Of a DNA stretch of 18,407 nucleotides, positions 1 to 7,667 are shown piece after piece. Below the pieces are notes generated by a model. The model was not told the DNA's origin. It worked only from the letters and a program-made list of their open reading frames with translations, and did not search any database. A program made the position numbers and the translations under genes. Positions within the stretch are counted from its first letter, which is position 1, and each line of letters begins with the position of its first letter. Source of the DNA: Bacteroidota bacterium (GTDB lineage Bacteria > Bacteroidota > Bacteroidia > Flavobacteriales_F > PHOS-HE28); the NCBI GenBank assembly GCA_023428865.1, contig JAEYWT010000246.1, forward strand, positions 1 through 18,407. Direction: 5' to 3'.

Positions 1-43
1 GCAGATCGATCTCGTCGTCGGCCCAGAGGATGTTCGCGGTCAT
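1..43 (-). CDS. porX: Response regulator, PorX-like (5' end only)
   Basis: Only the first 14 codons are inside the window; the gene runs off the left edge. Read on the minus strand from the ATG at 43-41 it gives MTANILWADDEIDL, which is the beta-1 strand and acidic pocket of a CheY-like receiver domain, with D9, D10 and E11 as the metal-binding acidic cluster. The ILWxDDEID(L) form is the one I associate with PorX, the Bacteroidota response regulator with a C-terminal PglZ domain that controls type IX secretion together with PorY and SigP. The tryptophan before the acidic residues is unusual for other receivers and supports the call. The gene is divergent from the HD-domain gene. Another receiver-domain protein cannot be excluded from so few residues, and the PglZ domain is not visible here. 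Confidence 0.6.
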   Translation of the reverse strand, partial: MTANILWADDEIDL

Positions 44-134
44 GGTGGGTATGGAGACGCCCGCAGGCGCAAAGGGTTCTGAACGTGTTAAAGCCATACA
101 AGGTCAACGCCGAGTACGTTGTGGTATTGCCCTG

Positions 135-142
135 TACTTTCG
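135..142 (+). promoter_or_regulatory. Putative Bacteroidota -7 promoter element for the HD-domain gene
   Basis: TACTTTCG fits the Bacteroidota -7 consensus TAnnTTTG with one change (TTCG). It lies 31 nt before the ATG at 174. No TTG/TTTG -33 element was found at the usual spacing, so this is a motif match only. The rest of the 44-173 porX/HD divergent spacer shows nothing else I can support. Confidence 0.3.
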
Positions 143-173
143 GGGCGTGAAGGTAGGCTAGCTCAATTTCTAA

Positions 174-1466
174 ATGCTGATCGCTACTTGCCGCCGTGGT
201 GCGGTCGGCAAGGAATTAGCGATCAGTCATCAGCAACATTCAGTTCCATTGAAGATCCTCAACGACCCCATCTACGGTTTCATCAGCGTGCCACATCCGG
301 TGGTGTTGCGGCTGATCGATCATCCGTGGTTCCAGCGTTTACGTTACATCAAGCAGCTGGGGCTGGGCCATGTGGTGTATCCCGGTGCGTTGCATACGCG
401 TTTCCACCATGCGTTGGGCGCCATGCACCTCATGGGCGAAGCAATCAGCACGCTACGTGGAAAAGGCCATGCGATCACCGAAGAAGAAGCCCTTGGCGCG
501 CGCATCGCGATCCTTTTGCACGATGTGGGCCATGGTCCCTTCAGCCATGCGCTGGAGCACAGCTTGGTGGAAGGCATCGGCCACGAAGCCGTGAGCGCCC
601 TGGTGATGGACCGCTTGAACGCAGAGTTCGGTGGTGCGCTGGAGTTGGGCATCCGCATCTTCCGGAACGAGTACCCCAAGCACTTCCTGCACCAGCTGGT
701 GAGCAGCCAGTTGGATGTGGACCGACTGGATTACCTGAACCGCGACAGCTTCTACACCGGTGTAAGCGAAGGGGTGATCGGCGGCGACCGCATCCTGAAG
801 ATGCTGCAGGTGGTGGACGACAAGCTGGTGGTGGAGGAGAAAGCCATCTACAGCATCGAGAAATTCCTGGTGGCGCGCAGGCTGATGTACTGGCAGGTGT
901 ACTTGCACAAGACCGTGGTGGCTTGCGAGATGATGCTCGTGGAGACCCTACGCCGCGCGAAACACCTGGCCATCGGTGGCACGGCGCTCTTCGCTTCACC
1001 AGCCTTGCTGCGCTTCCTAAGCGAACGGATGGACCGAGCCAGCTTCGAGGATCCAGCGGTCCTGGCCGACTTCCTGAAGTTGGATGACCACGACATCATG
1101 GGTGCCGTGAAAGTGTGGTGCGACCACCCGGACAAGGTGCTCTCGCAACTCTCCACGGACCTGGTGCATCGGCGCAACCTGCGAATCAAATTGCAGAACA
1201 TTCCGTGGGATGATACACGCGTAGCAGAACTCCGCACAAAAGTGGCAGCACACTTGGGCATCACCACCACAGAAGCTGCGCATTTCGTACTGGCTAGCAA
1301 CATCGTCAACAACGCCTACGACCCTGGCAAGGACCGCATCGAACTCTTGTACAAGGATGGCACGATCCACGACATCGCCGAAGCGAGCGACAATTTGGGC
1401 ATCGCAGCATTAGCAAGGCCGGTAACGAAGTGGTATTTGGCGTGGCCGCGTTGGTTGGTGGATTGA
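174..1466 (+). CDS. HD-domain phosphohydrolase (dGTPase/SAMHD1-like)
   Basis: A 430-aa soluble protein of the HD superfamily, in the subgroup resembling dNTP triphosphohydrolases such as SAMHD1. Visible motifs are an N-terminal LKILNDPIYGFI segment (about residues 26-37), HTRFHHALG at 74-82 (H79 is the likely first metal ligand), the HD doublet ILLHDVGHGPFSH with H116 and D117, and DVDRLDYLNRD at 181-191, which supplies the last metal-binding Asp. By family knowledge it would hydrolyse a nucleotide phosphate, but the substrate is not known from sequence. The ATG at 174 is the first in frame. The family-like region begins only at residue 26, whose codon is TTG (249), so a later start is possible. 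No Shine-Dalgarno sequence is close to the ATG. It is divergent from the porX-like gene. Confidence is high for the family and low for the substrate. Confidence 0.85.
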   Translation: MLIATCRRGAVGKELAISHQQHSVPLKILNDPIYGFISVPHPVVLRLIDHPWFQRLRYIKQLGLGHVVYPGALHTRFHHALGAMHLMGEAISTLRGKGHAITEEEALGARIAILLHDVGHGPFSHALEHSLVEGIGHEAVSALVMDRLNAEFGGALELGIRIFRNEYPKHFLHQLVSSQLDVDRLDYLNRDSFYTGVSEGVIGGDRILKMLQVVDDKLVVEEKAIYSIEKFLVARRLMYWQVYLHKTVVACEMMLVETLRRAKHLAIGGTALFASPALLRFLSERMDRASFEDPAVLADFLKLDDHDIMGAVKVWCDHPDKVLSQLSTDLVHRRNLRIKLQNIPWDDTRVAELRTKVAAHLGITTTEAAHFVLASNIVNNAYDPGKDRIELLYKDGTIHDIAEASDNLGIAALARPVTKWYLAWPRWLVD

Positions 1467-1490
1467 GGCCGCATCACCACACCGTCTGTG

Positions 1491-1607
1491 TCAGCAACTC
1501 CCCAATAACCAGTACACGATCAGGAATACGATAACAGTGCCGAAACAGCCGCCACCCCATTTGTAGGCAGCAGCACCGGCCAGAAGGCCGCGAAGTGGGT
1601 TGTTCAT
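1491..1607 (-). CDS. Small single-pass membrane protein (38 aa)
   Basis: A short reading frame on the minus strand opens with ATG at 1607-1605 and closes with TGA at 1493-1491, giving 38 residues. It starts MNNPLRGLLAGAAAYK, passes through a WGGGCFGT turn (about residues 17-24), and ends in one hydrophobic helix (VIVFLIVYWLLG, about 25-36) before SC. A basic, glycine-rich amphipathic start followed by GGGCF and a C-terminal helix looks like a genuine tail-anchored or single-pass microprotein, not random sequence. I have an unverified impression of similar roughly 40-aa proteins in Bacteroidota. No Shine-Dalgarno or -7 element was found upstream. It fills most of the gap between the HD-domain gene and the DUF2911 gene, on the opposite strand to both. 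Function unknown. Confidence 0.6.
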   Translation of the reverse strand: MNNPLRGLLAGAAAYKWGGGCFGTVIVFLIVYWLLGSC

Positions 1608-1705
1608 GGGTAACAGGGTTTGGTTGGTCCGGCTATGGAGCGGCAAGGGCCATGCCACCGGGCCTCAAGGTTGAAAATGCCCGCCTCCGGCAGCCTTGGG
1701 GCCGC

Positions 1706-1713
1706 TACATTTG
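1706..1713 (+). promoter_or_regulatory. Putative -7 promoter element for the DUF2911/lpx gene run
   Basis: TACATTTG matches the Bacteroidota -7 consensus TAnnTTTG exactly and ends 18 nt before the ATG at 1732, implying a very short leader. There is no convincing -33 TTG at the expected spacing. As the spacer to lpxD is only 31 nt, this could also transcribe lpxD and genes after it. Confidence 0.45.
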
Positions 1714-1731
1714 CAAGCACAACCCACACCC

Positions 1732-2280
1732 ATGCCCAAGGTATTGAAAGGCCTCTTGATCGGTGCAGCACTGTTAGCGGTCATCGGCTACTTCGGTTTC
1801 GGTTACATGAAGACGCAAACGAAGAAAGCCAGCCCCGAGGTGGCCACCACTTACAACGTCGGCGATGCGAAACTGACGGTGGACTATAGCCGACCAAGCA
1901 AGAAAGACCGCGTGATCTTCGGTGAATTGGTACCCTACGGCAAAGTATGGCGCACCGGTGCCAACGAAGCCACCACCTTGGAGGTTGATAAGGACATCCG
2001 CTTCGGTGGGCTTCCCCTTGCTGCGGGCAAGTACACGGTCTGGACCATTCCGCAAGCCAATTCCTGGACGGTGATCCTCAACAGTAAGATGTACTCCTGG
2101 GGCGTTACCTACGGTGGCGAAGCCCAGCGCGACGCCGCGGCCGATGTGGTAACAGTGGAAGTACCCGTGCAGAACTTGCCAGAAGTTGTGGAGCAATTCA
2201 CCATTGATGTGAGCGGAGAGCCTGCCGCCTTGAACCTGAAGTGGGATCGCACCTTGGTGAGCGTACCCTTGGCCCGTTGA
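1732..2280 (+). CDS. Membrane-anchored DUF2911 domain protein
   Basis: A 182-aa protein with an N-terminal hydrophobic segment (about residues 5-24, KGLLIGAALLAVIGYFGFGY), probably an uncleaved signal anchor that places the rest outside the cytoplasm. The body has the DUF2911 signature: VTYSRP-like VDYSRPSKKDR (50-60), FGELVPYGKVWRTGANEATT (63-82), LPLAAGKYTVWTIP (94-107) and WTVILN (112-117). DUF2911 is common in Bacteroidota and has no established biochemical role. The frame stays open upstream to an earlier ATG at 1696, but the one at 1732 is preferred because it begins the signal anchor and follows the -7 element. lpxD follows after 31 nt, so the two may be co-transcribed. Nothing in the sequence shows a function in lipid A synthesis. 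Confidence 0.85.
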   Translation: MPKVLKGLLIGAALLAVIGYFGFGYMKTQTKKASPEVATTYNVGDAKLTVDYSRPSKKDRVIFGELVPYGKVWRTGANEATTLEVDKDIRFGGLPLAAGKYTVWTIPQANSWTVILNSKMYSWGVTYGGEAQRDAAADVVTVEVPVQNLPEVVEQFTIDVSGEPAALNLKWDRTLVSVPLAR

Positions 2281-2311
2281 TCGATGCCGCACCGACCCTC
2301 TCCGTAGCCCC

Positions 2312-3373
2312 ATGCAATTCACCGCCGAACAGATCGCCGACCTGCTGGATGGCGTGGTGGACGGCGACCCGCAAGTTCTGGTAAGCGACCTAGCGAAGAT
2401 CGAAGAGGCCCGCAGCGGCACACTCACCTTCCTGGCCAACACGCGCTACACCGAATTCATCTACACCACGAAGGCCACCATCGCCATCGTGAACACGGAC
2501 TTCGAACCAGCACATAAGCTACCGAAGACGCTCACGCTGATCCGGGTGAAGGATGCGCGCATGGCGTTCACACACCTGCTGGAGCGCAATGCCGAACTAC
2601 AGTACGAGAAGAAGGGCATTGAACAACCCAGCTACGTAAGTCCGAAAGCGAAGCTCGGCAAGAACGTGTACATCGGTGCCTTCTGTTATGTAGGCGACGA
2701 TGTGGAACTGGGCGATAGCGTGAAGATCTTCCCGAACAGCTACATTGGTGATCGCTGCCGGATCGGAGCAGGAACGCGTATCCACGCTGGTGTGAAGATC
2801 TACCACCAGACGCAGATCGGTGCGCAATGCGTGATCCACAGTGGCGCTGTGATCGGCGCCGATGGTTTCGGCTTCGTTCCGCGTACCGATGGTGTTTACG
2901 AGAAGATGCCGCAGGTGGGCAACGTGATCCTGGAAGATGCCGTAGAGATCGGCGCCAACACAACAGTGGACCGCGCCACCATCGGGCACACCATCATCCG
3001 CACAGGCACCAAATTGGACAACTTGGTGCAGGTAGGGCACAATGCCGAGATCGGCCGGCACAACGTAGTGGTGTCGCAGGCTGGTATCGCTGGTAGCACC
3101 AAAGTGGGCGACCACAACCAGATCGGCGGGCAAGTAGGCATAGCGGGGCATTTGGTGATCGGCGACAGGGTGCGCATAGCAGCCCAAAGCGGCATCGGCA
3201 GCAACGTTGCCAATGACGAGACCATCCAGGGATCACCCGCCTTCAAAAAGGGGCTGTACGACCGTAGCTACGTGGTCTTCCGCAAGTTACCGGACCTGAA
3301 ACGGCGCATAGACTCCTTGGAAAAGGAACTTGCCGAGCTGAAAGCACAGCTTGATGCGGGCTTGCGGAAGTGA
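2312..3373 (+). CDS. lpxD: UDP-3-O-acylglucosamine N-acyltransferase LpxD
   Basis: LpxD transfers a 3-hydroxyacyl chain from acyl-ACP to the 2-amino group of UDP-3-O-acyl-glucosamine, the third step of lipid A synthesis, in the cytoplasm. The 353-aa length is normal. Residues 1-100 form the UDP-binding N-terminal domain (GTLTFLANTRY at 36-46). From about 105 to 300 there are left-handed beta-helix hexapeptide repeats. IGADGFGFVP (181-190) and NLVQVGHN (237-244) are family motifs; H243 corresponds to the catalytic His of E. coli LpxD (H239), and H280 (GIAGH) to its second active-site His. A C-terminal charged helix (about 326-348) is likely the trimer coiled coil. It lies directly upstream of lpxC/fabZ and lpxA. 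The ATG has no Shine-Dalgarno, like its neighbours. Confidence 0.96.
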   Translation: MQFTAEQIADLLDGVVDGDPQVLVSDLAKIEEARSGTLTFLANTRYTEFIYTTKATIAIVNTDFEPAHKLPKTLTLIRVKDARMAFTHLLERNAELQYEKKGIEQPSYVSPKAKLGKNVYIGAFCYVGDDVELGDSVKIFPNSYIGDRCRIGAGTRIHAGVKIYHQTQIGAQCVIHSGAVIGADGFGFVPRTDGVYEKMPQVGNVILEDAVEIGANTTVDRATIGHTIIRTGTKLDNLVQVGHNAEIGRHNVVVSQAGIAGSTKVGDHNQIGGQVGIAGHLVIGDRVRIAAQSGIGSNVANDETIQGSPAFKKGLYDRSYVVFRKLPDLKRRIDSLEKELAELKAQLDAGLRK

Positions 3374-3392
3374 GCCGTACACCCTGGAGTTC

Positions 3393-3400
3393 TACCTTCG
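3393..3400 (+). promoter_or_regulatory. Putative internal -7 promoter element before lpxC/fabZ
   Basis: TACCTTCG resembles the Bacteroidota -7 element (TAnnTTTG with TTCG). It sits in the 74-nt spacer between lpxD and the preferred lpxC/fabZ ATG and ends 47 nt before it. There is no -33 element at good spacing. If real, lpxC/fabZ could be transcribed separately from lpxD. Confidence 0.25.
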
Positions 3401-3447
3401 CCGTGCCCATAGGGGTCCTACCCTACCCGGACCACAGGGCATCTGGC

Positions 3448-4890
3448 ATGAGCGACTTCCAGCATACCCTGAAAAGCAGCGCCACCCTGAAAGGTGTTGG
3501 CCTGCATACCGGTGTACCGGTAACCCTTACCCTGCGCCCTGCTCCGGTGGGCCACGGCTACAAGTTCCAGCGCACCGATCTGGAGGGAGAGCCCATCATA
3601 GATGCCGATGCCGACCTGGTGGTAAGCACCGAGCGCGGCACCACCTTGGGCAAAGGCAACGTAACGGTGAACACCACCGAACACGTCCTGAGCGCGCTTT
3701 ACGCGTTGGGAGTTGACAACTGCCTCATCCAAGTAAGCGGACCCGAAATGCCGATCATGGATGGCAGCGCCCTACCCTTCGTACATGCCATTGAAAGTGT
3801 GGGCCTGGAGCCGCAGAACGTCGCCCGTAATTGGTTCGTCTTGAAAGAGCCCATCTGGTTCGAGACCCAGGAGCGCGGCACCGAAATGCTCGGTGTTCCT
3901 ACACCTGGCGGCGAATTCCGACTAACGGTGATGGTGGACTACAACAGCCCCGTACTCGGTACGCAGCATGCGAGCATGTATCGCGCCGAAGAGTTCAAGG
4001 ATGAGATAGCACCCTGCCGCACCTTCGTCTTCCTACGCGAATTGGAGCAACTCGCGAAAGCGGGCCTGATCAAGGGTGGCGACCTCAACAACGCCATCGT
4101 ATTGGAGGATCGCGAGGGCACCACCAAGGAACAACTGAAAGACCTGGCGAAAGCGCTGGGCCGCGAGTACCAAGAGGTGGAGATCAGGCGCAACGGCGTG
4201 CTCAACACCACCGACCTCAAGTTCTTCAATGAGCCTGCGCGCCACAAGCTGCTGGATATCGTAGGTGATCTGGCCTTGGTTGGCCGGCCGATCAAAGGCC
4301 ATATCCTGGCGGCGCGCCCGGGACACTTCGGCAACACCAGCTTCGCCAAGCGCATCAAGGAGCGGATCCGCGAGGAAGAGAAGAACCCGGTGGCCTATGT
4401 GGACCTGACCAAAGAGCCGTTGTACGACATCCAGGCCATCGAGAAGATGCTGCCGCACCGATACCCGTTCCTGCTCGTGGACAAGATCATGAGCATGGAC
4501 GAGAACAGCATCATCGGTGTGAAGAACGTGACCATGAACGAGCCTCACTTCACCGGCCACTTCCCCGGCAATCCGGTGATGCCCGGTGTTCTGCAAGTGG
4601 AAGCCATGGCACAGGTGGGCGGCATCTTCGCGCTCAGCAAGGTACCCGACCCGGAGAACTACACCACCTACTTCCTCAAGACCGATGGTATCCGCTACCG
4701 TCGCAAGGTGATACCTGGAGACACCGTGGTGTTCCGGTTGGAGTTGATAACGCCGATCCGCCGCGGCATCGTACACATGAAAGGAGTGGGCTATGTGAAC
4801 GGGCAGCCCGCCGTGGAAGCTGAAATGCTGGCGCAGATCGCGCGGGACAAGGTGGTGAAGGAAGAACCTGCCAAGGCCGAGGTACGATGA
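3448..4890 (+). CDS. lpxC/fabZ: Bifunctional LpxC deacetylase / FabZ dehydratase fusion
   Basis: A 480-aa fusion. The N-terminal part (about 1-310) is LpxC, the zinc deacetylase that commits UDP-3-O-acyl-GlcNAc to lipid A. It shows GVGLHTG (16-22), TEH with E78 and zinc ligand H79, HKLLD with ligands H266 and D270, and the second catalytic His in RPGH (H293). The C-terminal part (about 325-465) is FabZ, the (3R)-hydroxyacyl-ACP dehydratase, with LPHRYPFLLVD (335-345) and HFTGHFPGNPVMPG, in which H371 and E385 are the catalytic pair. All key residues are present in both halves. Such fusions are typical of Bacteroidota. The frame is open back to a GTG at 3370 overlapping the lpxD stop, which would add 26 residues. 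The ATG at 3448 is preferred because family-like sequence begins there. The stop overlaps the lpxA start (ATGA). Confidence 0.96.
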   Translation: MSDFQHTLKSSATLKGVGLHTGVPVTLTLRPAPVGHGYKFQRTDLEGEPIIDADADLVVSTERGTTLGKGNVTVNTTEHVLSALYALGVDNCLIQVSGPEMPIMDGSALPFVHAIESVGLEPQNVARNWFVLKEPIWFETQERGTEMLGVPTPGGEFRLTVMVDYNSPVLGTQHASMYRAEEFKDEIAPCRTFVFLRELEQLAKAGLIKGGDLNNAIVLEDREGTTKEQLKDLAKALGREYQEVEIRRNGVLNTTDLKFFNEPARHKLLDIVGDLALVGRPIKGHILAARPGHFGNTSFAKRIKERIREEEKNPVAYVDLTKEPLYDIQAIEKMLPHRYPFLLVDKIMSMDENSIIGVKNVTMNEPHFTGHFPGNPVMPGVLQVEAMAQVGGIFALSKVPDPENYTTYFLKTDGIRYRRKVIPGDTVVFRLELITPIRRGIVHMKGVGYVNGQPAVEAEMLAQIARDKVVKEEPAKAEVR

Positions 4891-5669
4891 GCATCTCCAA
4901 GCTTGCTTACGTACACCCCGACGCCCGCATCGGAAAGGACGTCACCATCGAACCGTTCGCAACCGTGTATGGAGATGTGGAGATCGGCGATGGCACCTGG
5001 ATCGGCCCCAATGCCGTACTGATGGATGGTGCCCGCGTGGGCAACAACTGCCGCATTTTCCCGGGCGCGGTGATCAGCGCCATTCCGCAGGACCTTAAAT
5101 TCGCAGGTGAACACACCACCGCCGAAGTAGGCGATGGCACCACGGTACGCGAATGTGTCACCATCAACCGCGGCACAGCCGACCGGATGAAGACCGCCGT
5201 GGGCAGCAACTGCCTGCTGATGGCCTACGTACACCTGGCACACGACTGCATCCTCGGCAACAACATCGTGATCGCCAATAGCGTGAACCTGGCTGGCCAT
5301 GTGACCATAGACGATTGGGCCATTCTAGAAGGCAATGTGGCGGTGCAACAGTTCATCCACATCGGTGCGCACAGCTTCATCGCTGGTGCATCATTGGTAC
5401 GCAAGAACGTACCGCCGTTCGTAAAAGCCGCACGCGAACCACTGAGCTACGTAGGCGTGAACGTGGTGGGGCTGCGTCGCCGGGGCTACGCCGATGATGC
5501 CATTGCCCGTATCGAAGACATCTACCGCGAGATCTTCGTACGCACCAACAACGTGGAGCGTGCCGTGCAGAACGTGATGCAGACCCTGCCCCGCAGTCCT
5601 GAGCGTGGACAGATCCTGGACTTCATCAACAACAGCCCCAAGGGCATCATGCGCGGGCTTGCCGAGTAG
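4887..5669 (+). CDS. lpxA: UDP-N-acetylglucosamine acyltransferase LpxA
   Basis: LpxA acylates the 3-hydroxyl of UDP-GlcNAc from 3-hydroxyacyl-ACP, the first lipid A step, in the cytoplasm. The 260-aa size and hexapeptide-repeat beta-helix (about 1-185) followed by a helical C-terminal domain (SYVGVNVVGLRRRGY at 187-201) fit the family. AIPQDLKF (65-72) and VHLAHDC (115-121) are diagnostic; H119 aligns with E. coli catalytic H125, H116 with H122 and H138 with H144. E. coli H160 is replaced by Q154 (AVQQF). Gly at 167 aligns with E. coli G173, the acyl-chain ruler. By inference this permits a chain of about C14 or longer, whereas Met there gives C10 in Pseudomonas. The start overlaps the lpxC/fabZ stop by 4 nt, so translation is probably coupled. 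Confidence 0.96.
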   Translation: MSISKLAYVHPDARIGKDVTIEPFATVYGDVEIGDGTWIGPNAVLMDGARVGNNCRIFPGAVISAIPQDLKFAGEHTTAEVGDGTTVRECVTINRGTADRMKTAVGSNCLLMAYVHLAHDCILGNNIVIANSVNLAGHVTIDDWAILEGNVAVQQFIHIGAHSFIAGASLVRKNVPPFVKAAREPLSYVGVNVVGLRRRGYADDAIARIEDIYREIFVRTNNVERAVQNVMQTLPRSPERGQILDFINNSPKGIMRGLAE

Positions 5670-6293
5670 ATGAAGGTCGCTCTTGAACGCGTAGGAAAAC
5701 ACTTCGGTCGCGAAGTCGTGTTCCAAGGGCTGGACATCACGTTGGAACCGGGCAGCCGCACGGCCATCCTCGGCCCCAACGGCAGCGGTAAGAGCACGTT
5801 GCTGCAAGTGATCGGCGGGGCCATCATCCCTACCACTGGCCAGGTGATACACACGTTGGGCTCAACCCTGGTGGAGCAGGAAGAGGTCTATCGTCATGTC
5901 TCCATCGCAGCGCCCTACCTCGGCCTCTACGAAGACCTGAGCCTGGAGCAGGCGATCGGTTTCCATGCACGCTTCAAGCCCCTACTGTCCGGCATCACGA
6001 TCGCGGAACTGGCACGTATGGTCTACCTGGAGCATGCGTTGCAAAAGCCGGTGCAGCACTTCAGCAGCGGCATGAAACAACGCTTGAAGCTTGCACTAGC
6101 CATCCTGAGCGACACACCATTGCTGCTATTGGATGAACCCACGAGCAACCTGGATGCGGAGGCGATCGCATGGTTCCGCAAGCTGCTCGCCGACAACCTG
6201 GCCCATCGCACCTTGGTCATCGCCAGCAACCACATCGTCGTGGAGCATGAATTGTGTACCGACCGCATCGACCTGCGACAGTTCAAACCTTGA
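5670..6293 (+). CDS. ABC-type ATP-binding protein, no permease nearby
   Basis: A 207-aa stand-alone nucleotide-binding domain. It has Walker A GPNGSGKST (35-43), a signature FSSGMKQR (131-138), Walker B LLLLDEP (151-157) followed by the D-loop (SNLD), and an H-loop His in ASNH (H188). The usual Q-loop glutamine is not apparent: the region between Walker A and the signature reads VSIAAPYLGLYEDLSL (77-92). It resembles short CcmA-like ATPases. The ATG directly follows the lpxA TAG with no spacer, so it belongs to the same transcript. No membrane partner is encoded in the window, so the transported substrate, or even whether it is a transporter, cannot be told. It converges on the sugar cassette, with only 9 nt between the two coding regions. 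Confidence 0.88.
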   Translation: MKVALERVGKHFGREVVFQGLDITLEPGSRTAILGPNGSGKSTLLQVIGGAIIPTTGQVIHTLGSTLVEQEEVYRHVSIAAPYLGLYEDLSLEQAIGFHARFKPLLSGITIAELARMVYLEHALQKPVQHFSSGMKQRLKLALAILSDTPLLLLDEPTSNLDAEAIAWFRKLLADNLAHRTLVIASNHIVVEHELCTDRIDLRQFKP

Positions 6294-6302
6294 GCTCATC
6301 GG

Positions 6303-7664
6303 CTACTCGCGCTCTAGCAGCGGAGTGGTCCGGGTCCAGTTGGTGGGATCATTGGCATAACCCAACGGCATTCGGAAACGATCCCGTTCACGCCAGTACC
6401 GGTAAATGGCGAGCGGGTCTTCCACCTTGTCCACACCAGCCCTGAAGTACGGTTCATCAAAGCCCTTGTATGGTGTACCATCCTGGAGGCTCTGCATCAT
6501 GGCTTGTTCATTCCGGAAACTCCGGAAGGAGACCATGGACATCAGTTGCCTATCCAGCAGAAAGACACCCACCAGGACTACTACCGAACCGGCAACCAAC
6601 AGACGTTTGGGGAGCCAGCTCCAGAAGGCCCGCCCACCAAGGGCATGTTCGGCCACCAGCCCCAATGGCACCATGCACAAGATGGTGTAATAGTGTGGTA
6701 CCACCTGTCCGACCAGGTCGCCTTTGCGAACGATGGGCACCGAACAAAAGGTGATCAGGAACCAGAGCACATGGAACCATGCCTTGCGTGGATCGCGATC
6801 CTTTCGGGTGACCGCAAGAAGGACCAACGCGAAGAAAGCGCTTCCGCTCAGCCAGGGTGTAAGGGAGCCGAGCGCATGCTCATGAATGAAGAACACCCGA
6901 GCGGTATCCAGACCAAGCAAGTAGAAGCCGCCGGTGAAGATGCCGAGGAAATCCGACAAAGAGCCAGGCGTACCCGCACGATCACCGCCCAGGAAGATCT
7001 GCACGAGCACGAAGCCCACGAAAAGGATCAGGAATAGCATGGAGGTACGCAACCAAGCCTCACGCGGCAACAACAATGGACAACCCCCTGCGAAGAGCAA
7101 CGGAACGAACAAGCCATTGCCGAAGAAGTAGTTCTGTACGATCGTGAATGCAATGGTGGCGAATAGATCCGTGGATCGTAGTGAACCGACCCACCGGAAG
7201 AAGTAGCCAACTGCGAGGATCTGGAAGAAGAGATGTTGGGAAACACACTGCTCGAAGGTCCAACCGACGTGGTTGAACATGATGGGGTGCAAGAGCAAGA
7301 TGATCGTGGTGACCCAGGCCGAAAGAGCGTTCGTCAAGGAAAGCAACAACCTGAGCGTTGCATAGGAGGCCAGTGCGACGAATAGCAGATTGAAATAAGA
7401 GTAGAATATCGTATTCGTTCCGAATGCCATGAGTTGCAGATAGAACGAGATCTTGAATAATGGGCTAACATGCCCGAAATGGTCTTTGAGGAAGTAGCCC
7501 ATGGAGACTTCACGCATGTCGTCGAGGAAGTTCCAGTCGTCGCGCCAAAAAAAGTTGACGTCGACACGCCAAACGGCCAATGTGAGCAGCAAGAGAGCAG
7601 CAAAGGCCCACCTGCCAATGCGCATCCCAGTCTCATTGTTGGAGTTTTCCTCAGCGTGCCTCAT
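6303..7664 (-). CDS. Polytopic membrane protein, probable GT-C-fold glycosyltransferase
   Basis: A 453-aa protein with around ten hydrophobic segments. After a first membrane helix (about 17-32) comes a short loop with FFWRDDWNFLDD (38-49) and then DHFGHVSPLF (61-70). Acidic residues in the first external loop are the hallmark of GT-C glycosyltransferases that use polyprenyl-phosphate sugars (ArnT/PMT-like), so I infer that activity. No specific family was recognised. It is the last gene of the five-gene cassette, starting 3 nt after the stop of the DPM1-like gene, with AGGATGAGG around the ATG. An alternative start is M14 (ATG at 7625). The stretch at about 7380-7440 is visibly AT-rich (22 of 60 bases G+C in the line 7381-7440, against 34 of 60 in a line of lpxC), which hints at different ancestry. 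Confidence 0.65.
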   Translation of the reverse strand: MRHAEENSNNETGMRIGRWAFAALLLLTLAVWRVDVNFFWRDDWNFLDDMREVSMGYFLKDHFGHVSPLFKISFYLQLMAFGTNTIFYSYFNLLFVALASYATLRLLLSLTNALSAWVTTIILLLHPIMFNHVGWTFEQCVSQHLFFQILAVGYFFRWVGSLRSTDLFATIAFTIVQNYFFGNGLFVPLLFAGGCPLLLPREAWLRTSMLFLILFVGFVLVQIFLGGDRAGTPGSLSDFLGIFTGGFYLLGLDTARVFFIHEHALGSLTPWLSGSAFFALVLLAVTRKDRDPRKAWFHVLWFLITFCSVPIVRKGDLVGQVVPHYYTILCMVPLGLVAEHALGGRAFWSWLPKRLLVAGSVVVLVGVFLLDRQLMSMVSFRSFRNEQAMMQSLQDGTPYKGFDEPYFRAGVDKVEDPLAIYRYWRERDRFRMPLGYANDPTNWTRTTPLLERE

Positions 7665-7667
7665 CCT

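Noticed and set aside
119..1087. Open frame of 322 codons overlapping the HD-domain gene
   Set aside because: Arg/Pro/Gly/His-rich translation typical of an off-frame reading; the HD gene in another frame has catalytic motifs.
1620..1889. 89-codon plus-strand frame overlapping the DUF2911 gene
   Set aside because: Overlaps the genuine frame out of phase; no hydrophobic or domain pattern.
3370..3447. GTG at 3370 as the start of lpxC/fabZ, overlapping the lpxD stop
   Set aside because: The extra 26 residues do not look like the LpxC N-terminus, and the ATG at 3448 begins family-like sequence. A GTG start is possible but less likely.
4033..4776. 247-codon minus-strand frame inside lpxC/fabZ
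   Set aside because: Antisense to a gene with intact catalytic residues along its whole length.
6294..6302. Possible bidirectional terminator between the converging ATPase and GT-C-like genes
   Set aside because: Only a weak 4-bp GCTA/TAGC pairing near 6302-6318 was seen, without a T-run, and the nine-base spacer cannot hold a terminator.
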